DNA of 64,000 bases from Adiantum capillus-veneris (lineage: Eukaryota; Streptophyta; Polypodiopsida; Polypodiales; Pteridaceae). The translations under genes were made by a program, and so were the position numbers. The notes beneath the pieces are model-generated. The model worked only from the letters and a program-made list of their open reading frames with translations. It ran no database searches and had not been told where the DNA came from. Shown in pieces: positions 34,901-44,329 of the stretch. Location: NCBI GenBank assembly GCA_014529385.2, contig CM043961.1, positions 12,930,978 through 12,994,977 on the forward strand. Direction: 5' to 3'. Every line of letters begins with the position of its first letter. Positions within the stretch are counted from its first letter, which is position 1.

Positions 34901-36252
34901 GGGTGTATAAAACCAAGCATAAGGCTGATGGTAACATTGAGCGTCACAAGGCAAGGCTGGTCGCAAAGGGTTATGCACAGACGTATGGCATAGACTATGA
35001 GGAGACCTTTGCTCCAGTGGCAAAGATGACGACTGTGAGAGCTATCATAGCAGTGGCTGCATCTAGAGGATGGATTATGCATCAAATGGATGTAAAGAAT
35101 GCCTTCTTGAATGGTGAGTTGCAAGAGGAAGTGTATATGGATCAGCCACCTGGTTATGTCGATCCAGGTTACCCAGATTATGTATGCAGACTTCTCAAAG
35201 CTTTGTATGGTTTGAAGCAGGGCTCTAGAGCATGGTATGACAGAATTTCCAAGTATCTTGTCAGTATTGGGTTTAGGAGAGCTCATGCTGATCATTCACT
35301 CTATGTACGTGAGAGTGATGTGGGGATTGTGGTCATTATCATATATGTAGATGATCTTATTATTGTGGGTGACAATGCTATGGAGATTGACCATGTGAAG
35401 GGTCTTCTCAAATAGGAGTTTGAAATGAAAGATTTGGGCGAGTTGCGCTACTTTCTTGGCATTGAGGTGATCAGGACTCCAGAGGGTGTATGGCTGTCAC
35501 AGAGACAATATGCTTTGGACATGTTGTCAAAGTATGGTATGGCTGATTGTAAGCCAATTTCTATTCCCTTGGATGTGAATGCAAAGCTGAGTGCAGAGAA
35601 GGGTGATGTTGTTGAGGATGTCAAGATGTACAGGAAGATTGTGGGTAGTCGAATCTACTTGACTATCACGAGGCCAGACTTGAGCTACACAGTAGGCTTG
35701 GAGAGTCAGTTCATGCAGCTTCCGAGGAAGCCACATTTGGATGGAGTACGACGCACACTTCGGTATGTGCAAGTGACTCTTGACTACGCATTGTTCTATG
35801 CAGCAGATGCACCATTAGCATTGTATGGGTATACAAATGCAGATTGGGCAGGTAGCATTGTTGATAGGAGATCTAGGAGTGGCTTCATGTTCTCTTTTGG
35901 GAGTGCTGCTGTTACTTGGAGCAGCAAAAAGTAGCCTACGGTTGCTTTATCGAGCACAGAGGCCGAGTACAGAGGTGCAGCAATTGCGGCGTGCGAGGTA
36001 GCTTGGCTACGCACATTACTTGAGGACTTGGGAGTGCACGTGGACCAGTAGATTGTCATCCATTGTGACAACCTCAGCAGCATGCAGTTGGCTAGGAACC
36101 CAGTGTTCCATGCCAGGACCAAGCACATAGAGGTCCATTACCACTACGTTCGAGAGCGAGTGTTGGTGGGCGACATCGACTTGGTCTACGTCAGCACAGA
36201 GGAGCAGATAGCGGATATCTTTACCAAGGCCCTCGGAGCTGAGAAGCTTTGA
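31981..36252 (+). pseudogene. copia-1 gag-pol, one frame with internal stops
   Basis: ATG at 31981 opens a frame that stays in register for over 1400 codons. Gag (MSNGFSQIVTEKLEKNNYP...) leads to a knuckle, CWTCGERGHMSHDC. Then come protease VWYVDSGASNHM (intact DSGA), pre-integrase WHKRIGHVNE, integrase FIDDHTRKVW / LRSDGGGEYF / NGVAERKN, RT KWVYKTKHKADGNIERHKA with intact YVDDLIIVG, and RNase H LSSTEAEYRGAA. In-frame TAGs at 33472, 35413, 35932 and 36049 and a TGA at 36250 interrupt it. At 35932 (SSKK-stop-PTVALSSTEAEY) copia proteins carry Gln, so CAG to TAG is indicated. All catalytic motifs seen are intact. Confidence 0.93.
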
Positions 36253-36291
36253 CATTTTCGGACTATCCTTGGACTTTGCGACATGCAGAGC

Positions 36292-36302
36292 TCAAGGGGG
36301 AG
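36292..36302 (+). other. copia-1 polypurine tract
   Basis: TCAAGGGGGAG sits immediately upstream of the 3' LTR, the usual plus-strand primer position. Confidence 0.85.
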
Positions 36303-36625
36303 TGTTGAGATGTCGAGCTCTACATCTTGAGCTGGCATCCACTACGGGTCTTGGCCGCTTACGACATTTACTCATTGGCGCGTTAGGTGACTGACATGGA
36401 GGATCTCTGCAAGTGATTCTACAGCTGGACTACACTTATAGTGCCAGCCTAGTACGCTTCTAGCGAGTTCACACTTAGTGACCGCATGTACATATGTGCT
36501 ACTTTTCAGTTTTAGCACTTAGTCATTTTGTACTCTCTTTTCTGTGCGAAGAAGAAGAAGCTTTCCATCTCTGTGTGGTGTGTGCTTGTCTTGTGTAGCT
36601 CTCTTGCATCCTCTTTCTTTACACT
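36303..36625 (+). repeat. copia-1 3' LTR
   Basis: Same boundaries as the 5' LTR (TGTTGAG...TTTACA) with an extra CT near the end. Confidence 0.95.
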
Positions 36626-39600
36626 ATCAATATTGGGCTTGCATGATGACCCAGTTTGGGAGTGTGCTACATAAAAGACAATGTAATAATACTCAATATT
36701 AAGTTATGTGAACATTCAAAGAGAAGAATGTTCCACAGAATATTACCAATTCCATTAGCAGGAGATCCAAAGATGCCTTCCATTGGATCTTTCTCTGCAA
36801 TTACATGGAGAAAAGAAACAAAATGGTCAAGAAATGAATCTACAATCATCTTCATATCATAAGGTATAAAAACATCGATTACCTGTATACCAACATGCTC
36901 ATCCATGTTTGCCTCTCCAGGTGCCAGCAGCTTCAAAGCATCTTTTAAAGGCTCCTCACATCCATGAAATAGACACTGGCCGGCAGACTTACAGGCAGTT
37001 ACAAAACAAAGTGGGTGATATGGATGCTGACACCGGAGCATGTAGACACCGGTAACAACAGTCTGCATGATAGACATCCCACAAGCAACACAATCACCTA
37101 ACTGCACACAGCTATTGTCCGATCCCAAATGAACAGGCGGCCTGACAGGAAGGATAGGCATTCTTGACTTGAACAAATTAATAATCGTTTCCACAAATCG
37201 AAGATGCCCTGTCGCCACTTCTACTTCCCATAACAAAGTGTCATGCTGACCCTGTAAAAAAATAGCACTGCGTACTTTATAAAACAGTATAAGTGTTTGT
37301 GCATTACTTTCAAGAGTCTTCATCACTTTATGTGGTACCACTTAAGAGTGTTATATAAACACATTTAAGTGGTCTTTTACCATATAAAATGGTCTCTAAC
37401 CATTTTTTCCTAATTAGAGTTTAACCACTTTTAAGTAATATCAACTACTACTAGGTGAATCAATCAAGCTTACATACCTGTAACTGTGCTGCCTCTTAAC
37501 CTAGGTTATCGAGATTGTGCACTTCAATATCAAGTCCCATGTCTTTGAGAGCCTCCTTTCTGATTTGAATCAAGGTCTCAAGCTTTGCCATTGCTTCCTC
37601 GTTTGGTACAAGCCCAGCCTTATGCAACTTGAGTTCCTCCATATCCTTGTTCATTCTCTCTACGATCTTGGCGGCGCCTCGCATCAAACCAACCTGCTCA
37701 TCTCTCTTTGTCTTTGATTGATCTAAAGTAATTTTTATTGCTTCAAGACATTGCTGCTTCTCTTTTAACTTTTCAGCAGCATTAGCCTTCATGTTAGAAA
37801 TAGCTGCTACATCAGCCGTTGACGCAGAAAATGTAGTCGAGGAAACATTTGACATTCCAAATGTTCCCATTGAGCCAAAGGCCCGCTTCTTTAGAAATTC
37901 CTCCTTAGCCTGCCCTAAAAATTGATGTCCACCTAAGTATGTCTGCCAGTCAAAGCCTGTGCTAGTACTGTCAGTGTAATTAGGCATATTTTTTGCATTA
38001 AATTTCCACTCGCTTCCAAGACATGGACCGTTTGTGGACCTCCATTTCTCCAATTTCCTATTTAAAGTTTTCTGTTGGCGTAACATTTTGATAACACCTT
38101 CAGTATACACAGCCCATGCAACTAAACCTTCAGAATCTTCAGTGGCCTTGCACTTCTGCCAAGTAAATCCATGTGCAAAATGCATGCCTACCTCGTTGTT
38201 TGGGGGAGCTCCCTGATATACTTTGTGGTATAGCAGGAGACATTCTTCATACATTTCAGGCCTCAGCCCCTTTAAATGCATCTTCTCCTTTTGGTGGCAC
38301 TTGTAAAGACATACACTAAGCCACTCCTCATGTGAGAAATCATCATCACATAGGAGCTTCGGATCCTGGCCAACCAAGCATAGCCCATATTCGGTATGAA
38401 AATCTTCCTTGGTGAAGCAAAATTTTGTTTGAGTGGGTAAGGCCACTCGTGGTACTGTCCACCTCCCTGTAAAAACATATAAGAATGCATGTTAGTATGT
38501 AATGAGCCATAATTAAACTTGTTTTATCAACAATAAGAAGTGGTTGAAATGATTTCTGCACCATTCTCAGTGGTACTGCAAAATTTTTAAGTGGTAGTGT
38601 ACCACTAAATGGTTCTCAACCACTTAAAACTGGTTACGTAACACTAAAAAGTCCTGCTACACCACTATTTTCTAGTGATACATCCCCTTTTGGAGTTTCT
38701 TCACCACTTTAAAGTGGTGCTCCAACACATAAAAGTGGACTGAACCACTGTTCAGTTGTGCTACACCGATGTGAATTGTTGTACATAACTTAAAACTGGT
38801 GCTACACTCCTAAAAAGTGGTGCTTCACCAATAGAATGTGGTATCTCCTTGTAAAGCTTCATCACTTAAAAGCACTTAACCACCACTTTTAGCAAAGATG
38901 CAGAAATAACAATTATTGCACTTTTGTAAAGCATCACTAAAAAGTGGTTCTACAGCACTGAAAGTGGTTGACCATCACGCACCGCCACTTAAATGTGATT
39001 TGAACCACAAAAAGTGGTGACCACCACTTTATTGGTGTTTACCACTTTATACCAAATAACGTTCAGGTTAAGAAGCACCACTTTTCAGTGGTCCTACACA
39101 CTTTTAAGGTACCGAATAACGTTCTAGTTAAGGAGCACCACTTTATAGTGATGTTCACCACTTTATAGTGGTCTTCACCACTATAAACACCACTTAAATG
39201 TGATTTGAACCACAAAAAGCGATGAGCACCACTTTATTGGTGTTTACCACTTTAAACCAAATAACGTTCAGGTTAAAAAGCACCACTTTTCAGTGGTTTT
39301 ACACACTTTTAAGGTACCGAATAACGTTCTAGTTAAGAAGCACCACTTTATAGTTGTGTTTACCACTAGAAAGTGGTGCTTCTTAACTAGAACGTTATTC
39401 GGTACCTTAAAAGTATGTAAAACCACTGAAAAGTGGTGCACCATCGTGATGCTTCGCTTAAAAGTGATGCTTCACCACAAAATAGTAAGGGTTTTCCACT
39501 GAAAAGTGATGCACCCATTGTATCACCAGTTTTTACTAGAACCTTACCTCTTTTTAGTGCTGCCCAGCACTTTAAAGTGGTCCAGTATCACTTTTAAGAG

Positions 39601-40040
39601 ATGGTGCACCATATTAGCATAACTATGTAGTGATGCAACCATGGTTTCCGCCCAACTTTAAAGGGTGCTGCAGGTGCACCACTTCAACACAGCCTATCAG
39701 TGGTGATGTACCCATAAAAAGTGGGGTTCACCCACTTGATATTTACTAGTGGTGTGCACACTACTTTTTCCTAATAAAGCAACACTTTAATTGAATCCAT
39801 GGGGGAAATACCTGCATCTAACCTGCTGAACATTTTGCTTCTTAGGTGTACCCTTGGGGGACTCATAAGTTCTTTTTGTAGCATGCATGTGCAAAAAATT
39901 CAGAAATTTTACAAGACATAAAACCAATTTTAGAAATGCATGCATGATGCATCTAACCTGTTTTGATAGGTGACTTCTGCATAGAGCTCTTTCCCTTCCT
40001 AGGTGTACCCTTGTCAGAGTCTTAAGGTCCTTTTGTAGCC
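36626..40040 (-). CDS. Coiled-coil and RING-like protein, transposon cargo (multi-exon)
   Basis: Exons on minus with good splice sites: about 40040-39961 and 39875-39811 (related short basic exons with KGTPRKGK and KGTPKKQN), 38465-37478, 37251-36883, 36792-36747, and 36666 into 36626. The 988-bp exon encodes an unrecognised N-terminal domain (CLVGQDPKLLCDDDF, GMHFAHGFTWQKC) and then a coiled coil (KANAAEKLKEKQQCLEAIK onward). A TAA at 37496 precedes EAAQLQ and the donor; CAA would keep it open. The next exon has CVACGMS, YMLRCQHPYHPLC and a later CxxxC, a RING-like zinc site. A ubiquitin or SUMO ligase role is conceivable but unproven. The gene converges with the transposase and may include the phosphatase exons. 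Confidence 0.5.
37330..37470. repeat. AGTGGT-type satellite in cargo-gene intron
   Basis: Short block with CACTTAAGAG, AAGTGGTC and ACCACTTTTAAG words between the coiled-coil and RING-like exons. Confidence 0.7.
38500..39790. repeat. AGTGGT-type satellite, second large array
   Basis: About 1.3 kb of CCACTTTAAAGTGG, CACCACTTTATAGTG and related words in the cargo-gene intron. It includes direct units around ACGTTC(A/T)(A/G)GTTAA and a 69-bp-arm inverted repeat at 39280-39439. No gene is seen in it. Confidence 0.85.
39280..39439. repeat. Long hairpin: 69-bp inverted repeat with 22-base loop
   Basis: Arms 39280-39348 and 39371-39439 are reverse complements with about one mismatch by eye. The arms contain AAGGTACCGAATAACGTTCT and end in CACCACTT words. 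Confidence 0.85.
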
Positions 40041-40311
40041 TGGTTCTTCATCCTGAAAAAATCACAAATGCCACATAGATATAAGATCAATAGTTAAATG
40101 CATTCATGCTTGAACCTGCATGATGCATTCGTATAAGCATGCACACACAGTTGATAAAATCTGCATTCATGCTTCAAGCTGCATGATTCATTCTTATAAA
40201 GCATTCACAAGGGTGATCAATTAGATGTGCACAATGCATATACATTCCAGAAATAAATTCTAAACTTACACATGCATCATTAATAGTTACAATCCATGAT
40301 TATCTTGCCAC

Positions 40312-40403
40312 CCAACAGAGGGCAGACCATATCGCCAGGGGTTGAACCTGGGTCCTTACGCACCCACCCATTCACTTTAACCACTAGGCCAAGCCCCCTT
40401 TGG
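40312..40403 (-). mobile_element. 92-bp tRNA-derived retroposon (mini-SINE)
   Basis: On minus it reads CCAAAGGGGGCTTGGCCTAG and continues as a tRNA head. Box A is TGGCCTAGTGG (40391-40381), box B is GGTTCAACCCC (40348-40338), and CCAGG...CCTGG forms a T-arm. It is flanked by a perfect 12-bp direct repeat, TTATCTTGCCAC (40300-40311 and 40404-40415), so it inserted by target-primed retroposition. It is not a tRNA gene: the GGGGGCT start has no matching acceptor strand. No poly(A) or other tail is visible. Confidence 0.8.
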
Positions 40404-40415
40404 TTATCTTGCCAC

Positions 40416-40982
40416 ACATTCAGAGACAAGCATACAACGCTTCTACATCTGCATGAAGCATGTTAAAACATGGATCAATGCTACCTGGAAATGCTACCTA
40501 GGAAAACCAGCCACATTCAAATTCAACCAACATTGAGATAGAATGCTTCAAGCTACATGATGACACATACCTGTTGCTGCTGCAGGGGATTTTTACTGAA
40601 GTTGATGACCAGCCCAGCAAAAAGTACTCCTCCTGAATTTGCTTGCTGGTATTGTGATGTTGCTGCTTGTTGCTTCGGCTAGCAGAGAAACGCAAAGGAA
40701 GGAGGAAAGAGGGAATCAGAAACCTGAATGGCGCTGGCAAGACAGAGAGAGGGGGGAGGAACGAGCGAGACAGAGTGGGAGGGACAAGACTCAAGAGAAT
40801 ATTTGCATTAAGTGCTTGAACGTACCTTGAGGTGATCATTAATGAGTAAGCGCCATTCTTACACGTCAAATTTTACACCTTTTTTTCCATAAATTTTGAA
40901 TTTAATCCCACTGTTTCAAACGCCTAAACCACCCATTTTCTCAACCCCAAAAACCATATACTATATAGTGGCAAAAGCGGTT
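40416..40982 (-). promoter_or_regulatory. Right subterminal region; 5' end of cargo gene
   Basis: The minus-strand frame at 40869-40498 (MTCKNGAYSLMIT) has Ser/Pro-rich, weakly protein-like content and may be leader. Splice-like CCTGTT/CAGGT positions near 40580 and 40825 suggest 5' exons. The promoter for the minus cargo gene is expected between here and the inverted repeat. No confident TATA box was found. Confidence 0.35.
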
Positions 40983-41003
40983 CACCTATACATGCTTTCA
41001 CCC
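40983..41003 (-). repeat. Right terminal inverted repeat, 21 bp
   Basis: Exact reverse complement of 22640-22660. Confidence 0.9.
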
Positions 41004-41007
41004 AGCC
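41004..41007 (+). repeat. Target-site duplication AGCC, right
   Basis: Matches 22636-22639. The next bases complete a minus-strand ATG GCT start for copia-2 gag. Confidence 0.85.
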
Positions 41008-41367
41008 ATGGAAAATGTATGCACCTGATGTGAAAACTGCCCAAAATGAGGAGAAATTGAGTGAGACTAGCACGTGTTATATAGCACAACATGTAGACTG
41101 TATAGGACCTATTATGCAAAAAATGGCACTGACAAAATTTTACACAAAATGACAAAATTGCCTGTGCAGACCTACCTGTAGTGGAAATGGAGGCCAAAAT
41201 GAGCCCGAATCAGAAATCTGAGCAGACTAAGCTCTACGAGCTTACCCGAAATTTTGTCGACCTTCAAACGCTCGCCAAAGCTCACAGAAATCAGAGAAAG
41301 TGAGCATGTGTATGCTGGAGTTGTTGGTGGCTAAGCCTGGGAGGACGGCACTTGCTCTGATACCAAT
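41008..41367 (-). other. copia-2 leader with start codon and primer-binding site
   Basis: This is the 5' leader of the interrupted copia-2. The minus-strand ATG at 41010-41008 reads MAD when joined to 22635. The primer-binding site TGGTATCAGAGC is at 41365-41354, a perfect initiator-Met type. Confidence 0.85.
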
Positions 41368-41475
41368 TGTTGGAATTAGGGTTGCAAAGAAACGCACACA
41401 ACTTGGAGAAGATGAAGGAAGCTCAAGGTACACAAATGAGAGTGTGTTACTTAGTGTGCAAATGGAAAGATAGAT
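41368..41475 (-). repeat. copia-2 5' LTR, inner end only
   Basis: On minus the LTR ends ...CCTAATTCCAACA next to the primer-binding site. The outer TGTTGGA end was not found; PPR debris and GA repeats follow, so it may be truncated. Confidence 0.6.
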
Positions 41476-41479
41476 AGCC

Positions 41480-41542
41480 ATGCAAGAGAGAGCATTGTGG
41501 CAAGGAAGATTTGTCTTCACTGGATGCAAAGGAATGGCCTTC

Positions 41543-41604
<62 letters not shown>

Positions 41605-41990
41605 AGTGTGGCAAGGAAGCTTTCCGTTGTTATCAACAAATGCAAAGGAATGGCCTTCCTTCAAATGTGGCAAGGAAGCTCTGTGCTATTTTCGAATCTG
41701 TTTTTAGCGGATTTGAAGGAATGGCCGAGTCTTCAAATGTGTTCATCTATGCTTGGATGTATGGAAGCCATTCGATAGGTGAGAGAAGTCATGACAGGAT
41801 GAGGGGTTGTTGGAGAAACATAATGTGCTTGACAATGTGTTGGTTGATCTATATGCGAAATCTATTTACTCTATTACACATAGCCATATTCAGAGAAGCT
41901 CACATGGTTGCAAATAAAAAGAAACTTTGGGGAAGTTGCAAGAGGGAGAGGGTCATCAGCGTGAGCTAGGGGAAGTCAACAGGGGCTGGT
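41480..41990 (+). pseudogene. PPR-protein fragment, copy 1
   Basis: About 500 bp with broken frames whose pieces resemble fern-type PPR proteins: MQRNGLPSNV, ESSNVFIYAWMYGSHSIGER and others. A (GA)n tract (about 41545-41602) is embedded. Nearly the same sequence recurs at 48665-49175. The PPR reading is from the MQRNG...NVF...IH-like pattern and is moderate at best. Confidence 0.45.
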
Positions 41991-42073
41991 GCAACAAAAG
42001 GTGAACAAGTGGGGACATCTGGACATTACACAAAGAGAGAGAGGCAGCAATGTACTCTGTGAGAGAGAGAGAG

Positions 42074-42074
<1 letters not shown>

Positions 42075-42105
<31 letters not shown>

Positions 42106-42110
42106 TTTAT
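42075..42110 (-). repeat. LINE 3' tail (CTAT)n
   Basis: After GGACGATAATAAAATCTATC the LINE ends in tetranucleotide repeats, not poly(A). The truncated copy at 48306-48600 ends the same way. Confidence 0.85.
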
Positions 42111-42136
42111 TATCGTCCTCGGAGGTCAAATATGAC

Positions 42137-44263
42137 CTATGGGACCAAATTTACATGTGATGTAGTATGTGTATGGCTGATGAGTGACTCTCGATGCTCC
42201 AAAATTGTAGTGATGAGAGTCGCAATGGAGAGCCCACACTTTGGCTGGGAGAGGAAAGTGTGTAGGTCTAAGTTATGGCTGAAAATGTGAGAGAAGCAAG
42301 TTCGGATGTGATCAAAAGTTGAGCACTCTAGTAGTGTGTGGTACTCAGACTCTCGAACTTGCAGTGAGCATAATGTGCACAATCGATTTGACTCTTCTCC
42401 ATTGCCCCAACGCCCTATCTCGCATCGAAGGAAATGGGAGCTAAGCCGAATTGCTGCGATAGTGCGTATCGCGGACAAGGGAATAGGCTCAAGCATGTAA
42501 GTGTGAGTACGGTTTCCTCTCTCAGCGAAGAACATGGTTTTGTAGTTGGGGGCAATATAGGTGGTGTAATGTATGAAGCGTGACCCACCGGATTTCTCCC
42601 AAGCCGTAATACATTGGCGTTGTAGAAAAGCTTCATTCACTTGAGAGTCAATTGAAGCATCATGTAGCAAGTGTAATGCATCCCATCTCCCAAACCACTT
42701 CTTTATGTCTTGCATCCATCCCATGCTCAAGATCTTGCTTTTATGCGTCTTTTGAACTTTTTTGCTTGCTTCCCATGCAATTGTAGGAAGTCGATGTGAG
42801 GGGTTTTGACGCATCTTTATCATGTACTCCACAACCCTTTCCATGCCCATAACCTCAATTGGAAGAGATCCCGACTCAAGAAGTAGGAGCATATATGGTG
42901 TTTGTGTCTTGACTTGGAGAAAGTTTGTAAGAAAACTCTTTTGGACATTCTCAAACTCTTTCCAAGTAGACTTTGAGATGCTCCCGCCCCACACTTCAAC
43001 TCCATAAAGAAGAACCGGTGTCACCAATGCATCAAAAAGATACTTCTTGAGAACCCAACACTTGATGTTTCCCGCATTACACATGTTCTCAAATGCATAA
43101 TATGCTCTCTTTCCCGCTTCCAAACGACGCATAGCACATTCATGCCACTTGTGATTGGATGGAACCTCAAGGCCAAGGTACTTAAAGCTCTCAACAACTT
43201 CAAGTGTCTCGTTGTTGTACACAATGCATGGCTTCTCCTTATGGTTGGTTTTCACAAGCATAACCTTTGTTTTGGATTCATTTACAATCAGCCCACTATG
43301 CAAGCAAAAGTTCTCAAGGACAACCATAAGCTTTTGTGCATCTTCTAAAGTGTGTGCTAGAAGCACTACATCATCCGCATACAACAAAAGCATAATTACC
43401 GCATTGCAAATAGTGACCTCTTCAATGCCTTCTTCTTGCATAAAGTCAAGTACCATTTGTTCCAATTGATCGATGCATAGACCAAAGAGAGTTGGTGACA
43501 ATGGACATCCTTGTTTAACCCCAATAGTGCTTACAAATTTTTTTGAAATTTCTCTTCCCATGCGCAATTGACAAATCACCTTCTCATAGATTCGAGAAAC
43601 CGCAAGCATAAACTCACTTGGCACTTGGAGTTCTTCCATCCTTCTCCACAAATTGTTACGTGGAATCATATCAAAGGCTTTCTTAAAGTCCACAAAACAA
43701 CAATACAATCGCTTGCCTTTCAACCGACTTTCCTCCATGAGAACACGAAGAGTGACAAGATGATCAATGGTGCTATGGCATCGACGAAAACCCGCTTGTC
43801 CCTTTGCACGCTTGTCATTCTCTTCAGTCCAATCACTCAATTTCATCTCCATTATGCACCCAAACAACTTTGCCATAAGAGACCCAATCATTATAGTCCG
43901 GTAGTTGCTTACATTCTTTACATCCCCTCCTTTATGCAAAGGCTTAACCCAATTAGTACTCCAATCATAAGGCATACCATGTTGAAGTGAAAGGTTGAAC
44001 ATATCACACATCCACTCATGGGTAAAATCTCCCGTCCATTTGATCATCTCCGGCTTGATACCTTGAAGATCTCCCGCTTTGCGAGTGGCCAACTTTTCAA
44101 GCCCACCGCATACATCCTCAATAGTAAAAAAAGACGGCATACATGGGAGTGAACCATAAAATGGCATTTTTTCAGTATTTTCTTGCTCATATAATTGCCT
44201 ACAATGTGTGTACATATCCACTAAACTCAAGTTACCAAAATTCTCAACCCGCTTGCCTCTCAA
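42137..44263 (-). CDS. LINE reverse transcriptase, intact 708-codon frame
   Basis: RT synthesises cDNA from element RNA at the nicked target. Motifs in order: IKPEMIKWTGDF and WVKPLHKGGDVKNVSNYRTI (fingers), YCCFVDFKKAFDMIPRNNLW (first catalytic Asp), STIGVKQGCPLSPTLFGLCI, MLLLYADDVVLLA (YADD, both Asp intact), then FKYLGLEV. A C-terminal finger reads CTLCSLQVRESEYHTLLEC (CCHC-like). The frame is open throughout, but is separated from the endonuclease part by a TAG at 44330 in the same frame (RRR-stop-EVKQQEFQ; CAG fits). It is the best-preserved RT in the window. Confidence 0.9.
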   Translation of the reverse strand: MRGKRVENFGNLSLVDMYTHCRQLYEQENTEKMPFYGSLPCMPSFFTIEDVCGGLEKLATRKAGDLQGIKPEMIKWTGDFTHEWMCDMFNLSLQHGMPYDWSTNWVKPLHKGGDVKNVSNYRTIMIGSLMAKLFGCIMEMKLSDWTEENDKRAKGQAGFRRCHSTIDHLVTLRVLMEESRLKGKRLYCCFVDFKKAFDMIPRNNLWRRMEELQVPSEFMLAVSRIYEKVICQLRMGREISKKFVSTIGVKQGCPLSPTLFGLCIDQLEQMVLDFMQEEGIEEVTICNAVIMLLLYADDVVLLAHTLEDAQKLMVVLENFCLHSGLIVNESKTKVMLVKTNHKEKPCIVYNNETLEVVESFKYLGLEVPSNHKWHECAMRRLEAGKRAYYAFENMCNAGNIKCWVLKKYLFDALVTPVLLYGVEVWGGSISKSTWKEFENVQKSFLTNFLQVKTQTPYMLLLLESGSLPIEVMGMERVVEYMIKMRQNPSHRLPTIAWEASKKVQKTHKSKILSMGWMQDIKKWFGRWDALHLLHDASIDSQVNEAFLQRQCITAWEKSGGSRFIHYTTYIAPNYKTMFFAERGNRTHTYMLEPIPLSAIRTIAAIRLSSHFLRCEIGRWGNGEESNRLCTLCSLQVRESEYHTLLECSTFDHIRTCFSHIFSHNLDLHTFLSQPKCGLSIATLITTILEHRESLISHTHTTSHVNLVP

Positions 44264-44329
44264 GTTTCTCCAAAATCTTCCACATGCATGTGCCTTTTCT
44301 TGGACTTGAAATTCTTGTTGCTTTACTTC

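Larger units (their letters stand above)
31360..36625 (+). mobile_element. copia-1: near-complete Ty1/copia element
   Basis: A 5.27 kb element with two LTRs (321 and 323 bp), primer-binding site, a single gag-pol frame, a polypurine tract and a near-perfect 5-bp target duplication. It sits inside an exon of the 18.4 kb transposon's cargo gene, so it is younger than that insertion. LTRs differ at roughly a dozen positions plus one 2-bp indel by eye. No frameshift is seen in gag-pol, only in-frame stops. Confidence 0.95.
22640..41003. mobile_element. 18.4 kb DNA transposon with DDE transposase, phosphatase and RING-like cargo
   Basis: Bounded by perfect 21-bp inverted repeats (22640-22660 and 40983-41003) starting GGGTGAAAGCATG, and by an AGCC duplication. 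Flanks match two parts of one copia element, and rejoining them restores the gag start, so this is an insertion. Two gene sets converge: a transposase on plus (23240-28158), and on minus a coiled-coil/RING-like gene plus an FCP1-like phosphatase (about 40860-29599). A satellite of CCACT...AGTGG motifs fills introns and spacers and was not noticed outside the element. Without the nested copia-1 it is about 13.1 kb. The 4-bp duplication and transposase pattern fit the Sola superfamily best, but that is unverified. Confidence 0.88.

Noticed and set aside
33472-36051. Programmed TAG readthrough or fern-type U-to-C RNA editing restoring copia-1
   Set aside because: U-to-C editing is organellar, this is nuclear repeat DNA, and four separate TAGs are better explained by mutation.
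40312-40403. A functional tRNA gene on minus
   Set aside because: Boxes A and B are present, but the acceptor stem cannot pair and perfect flanking duplications show it is an inserted retroposon.
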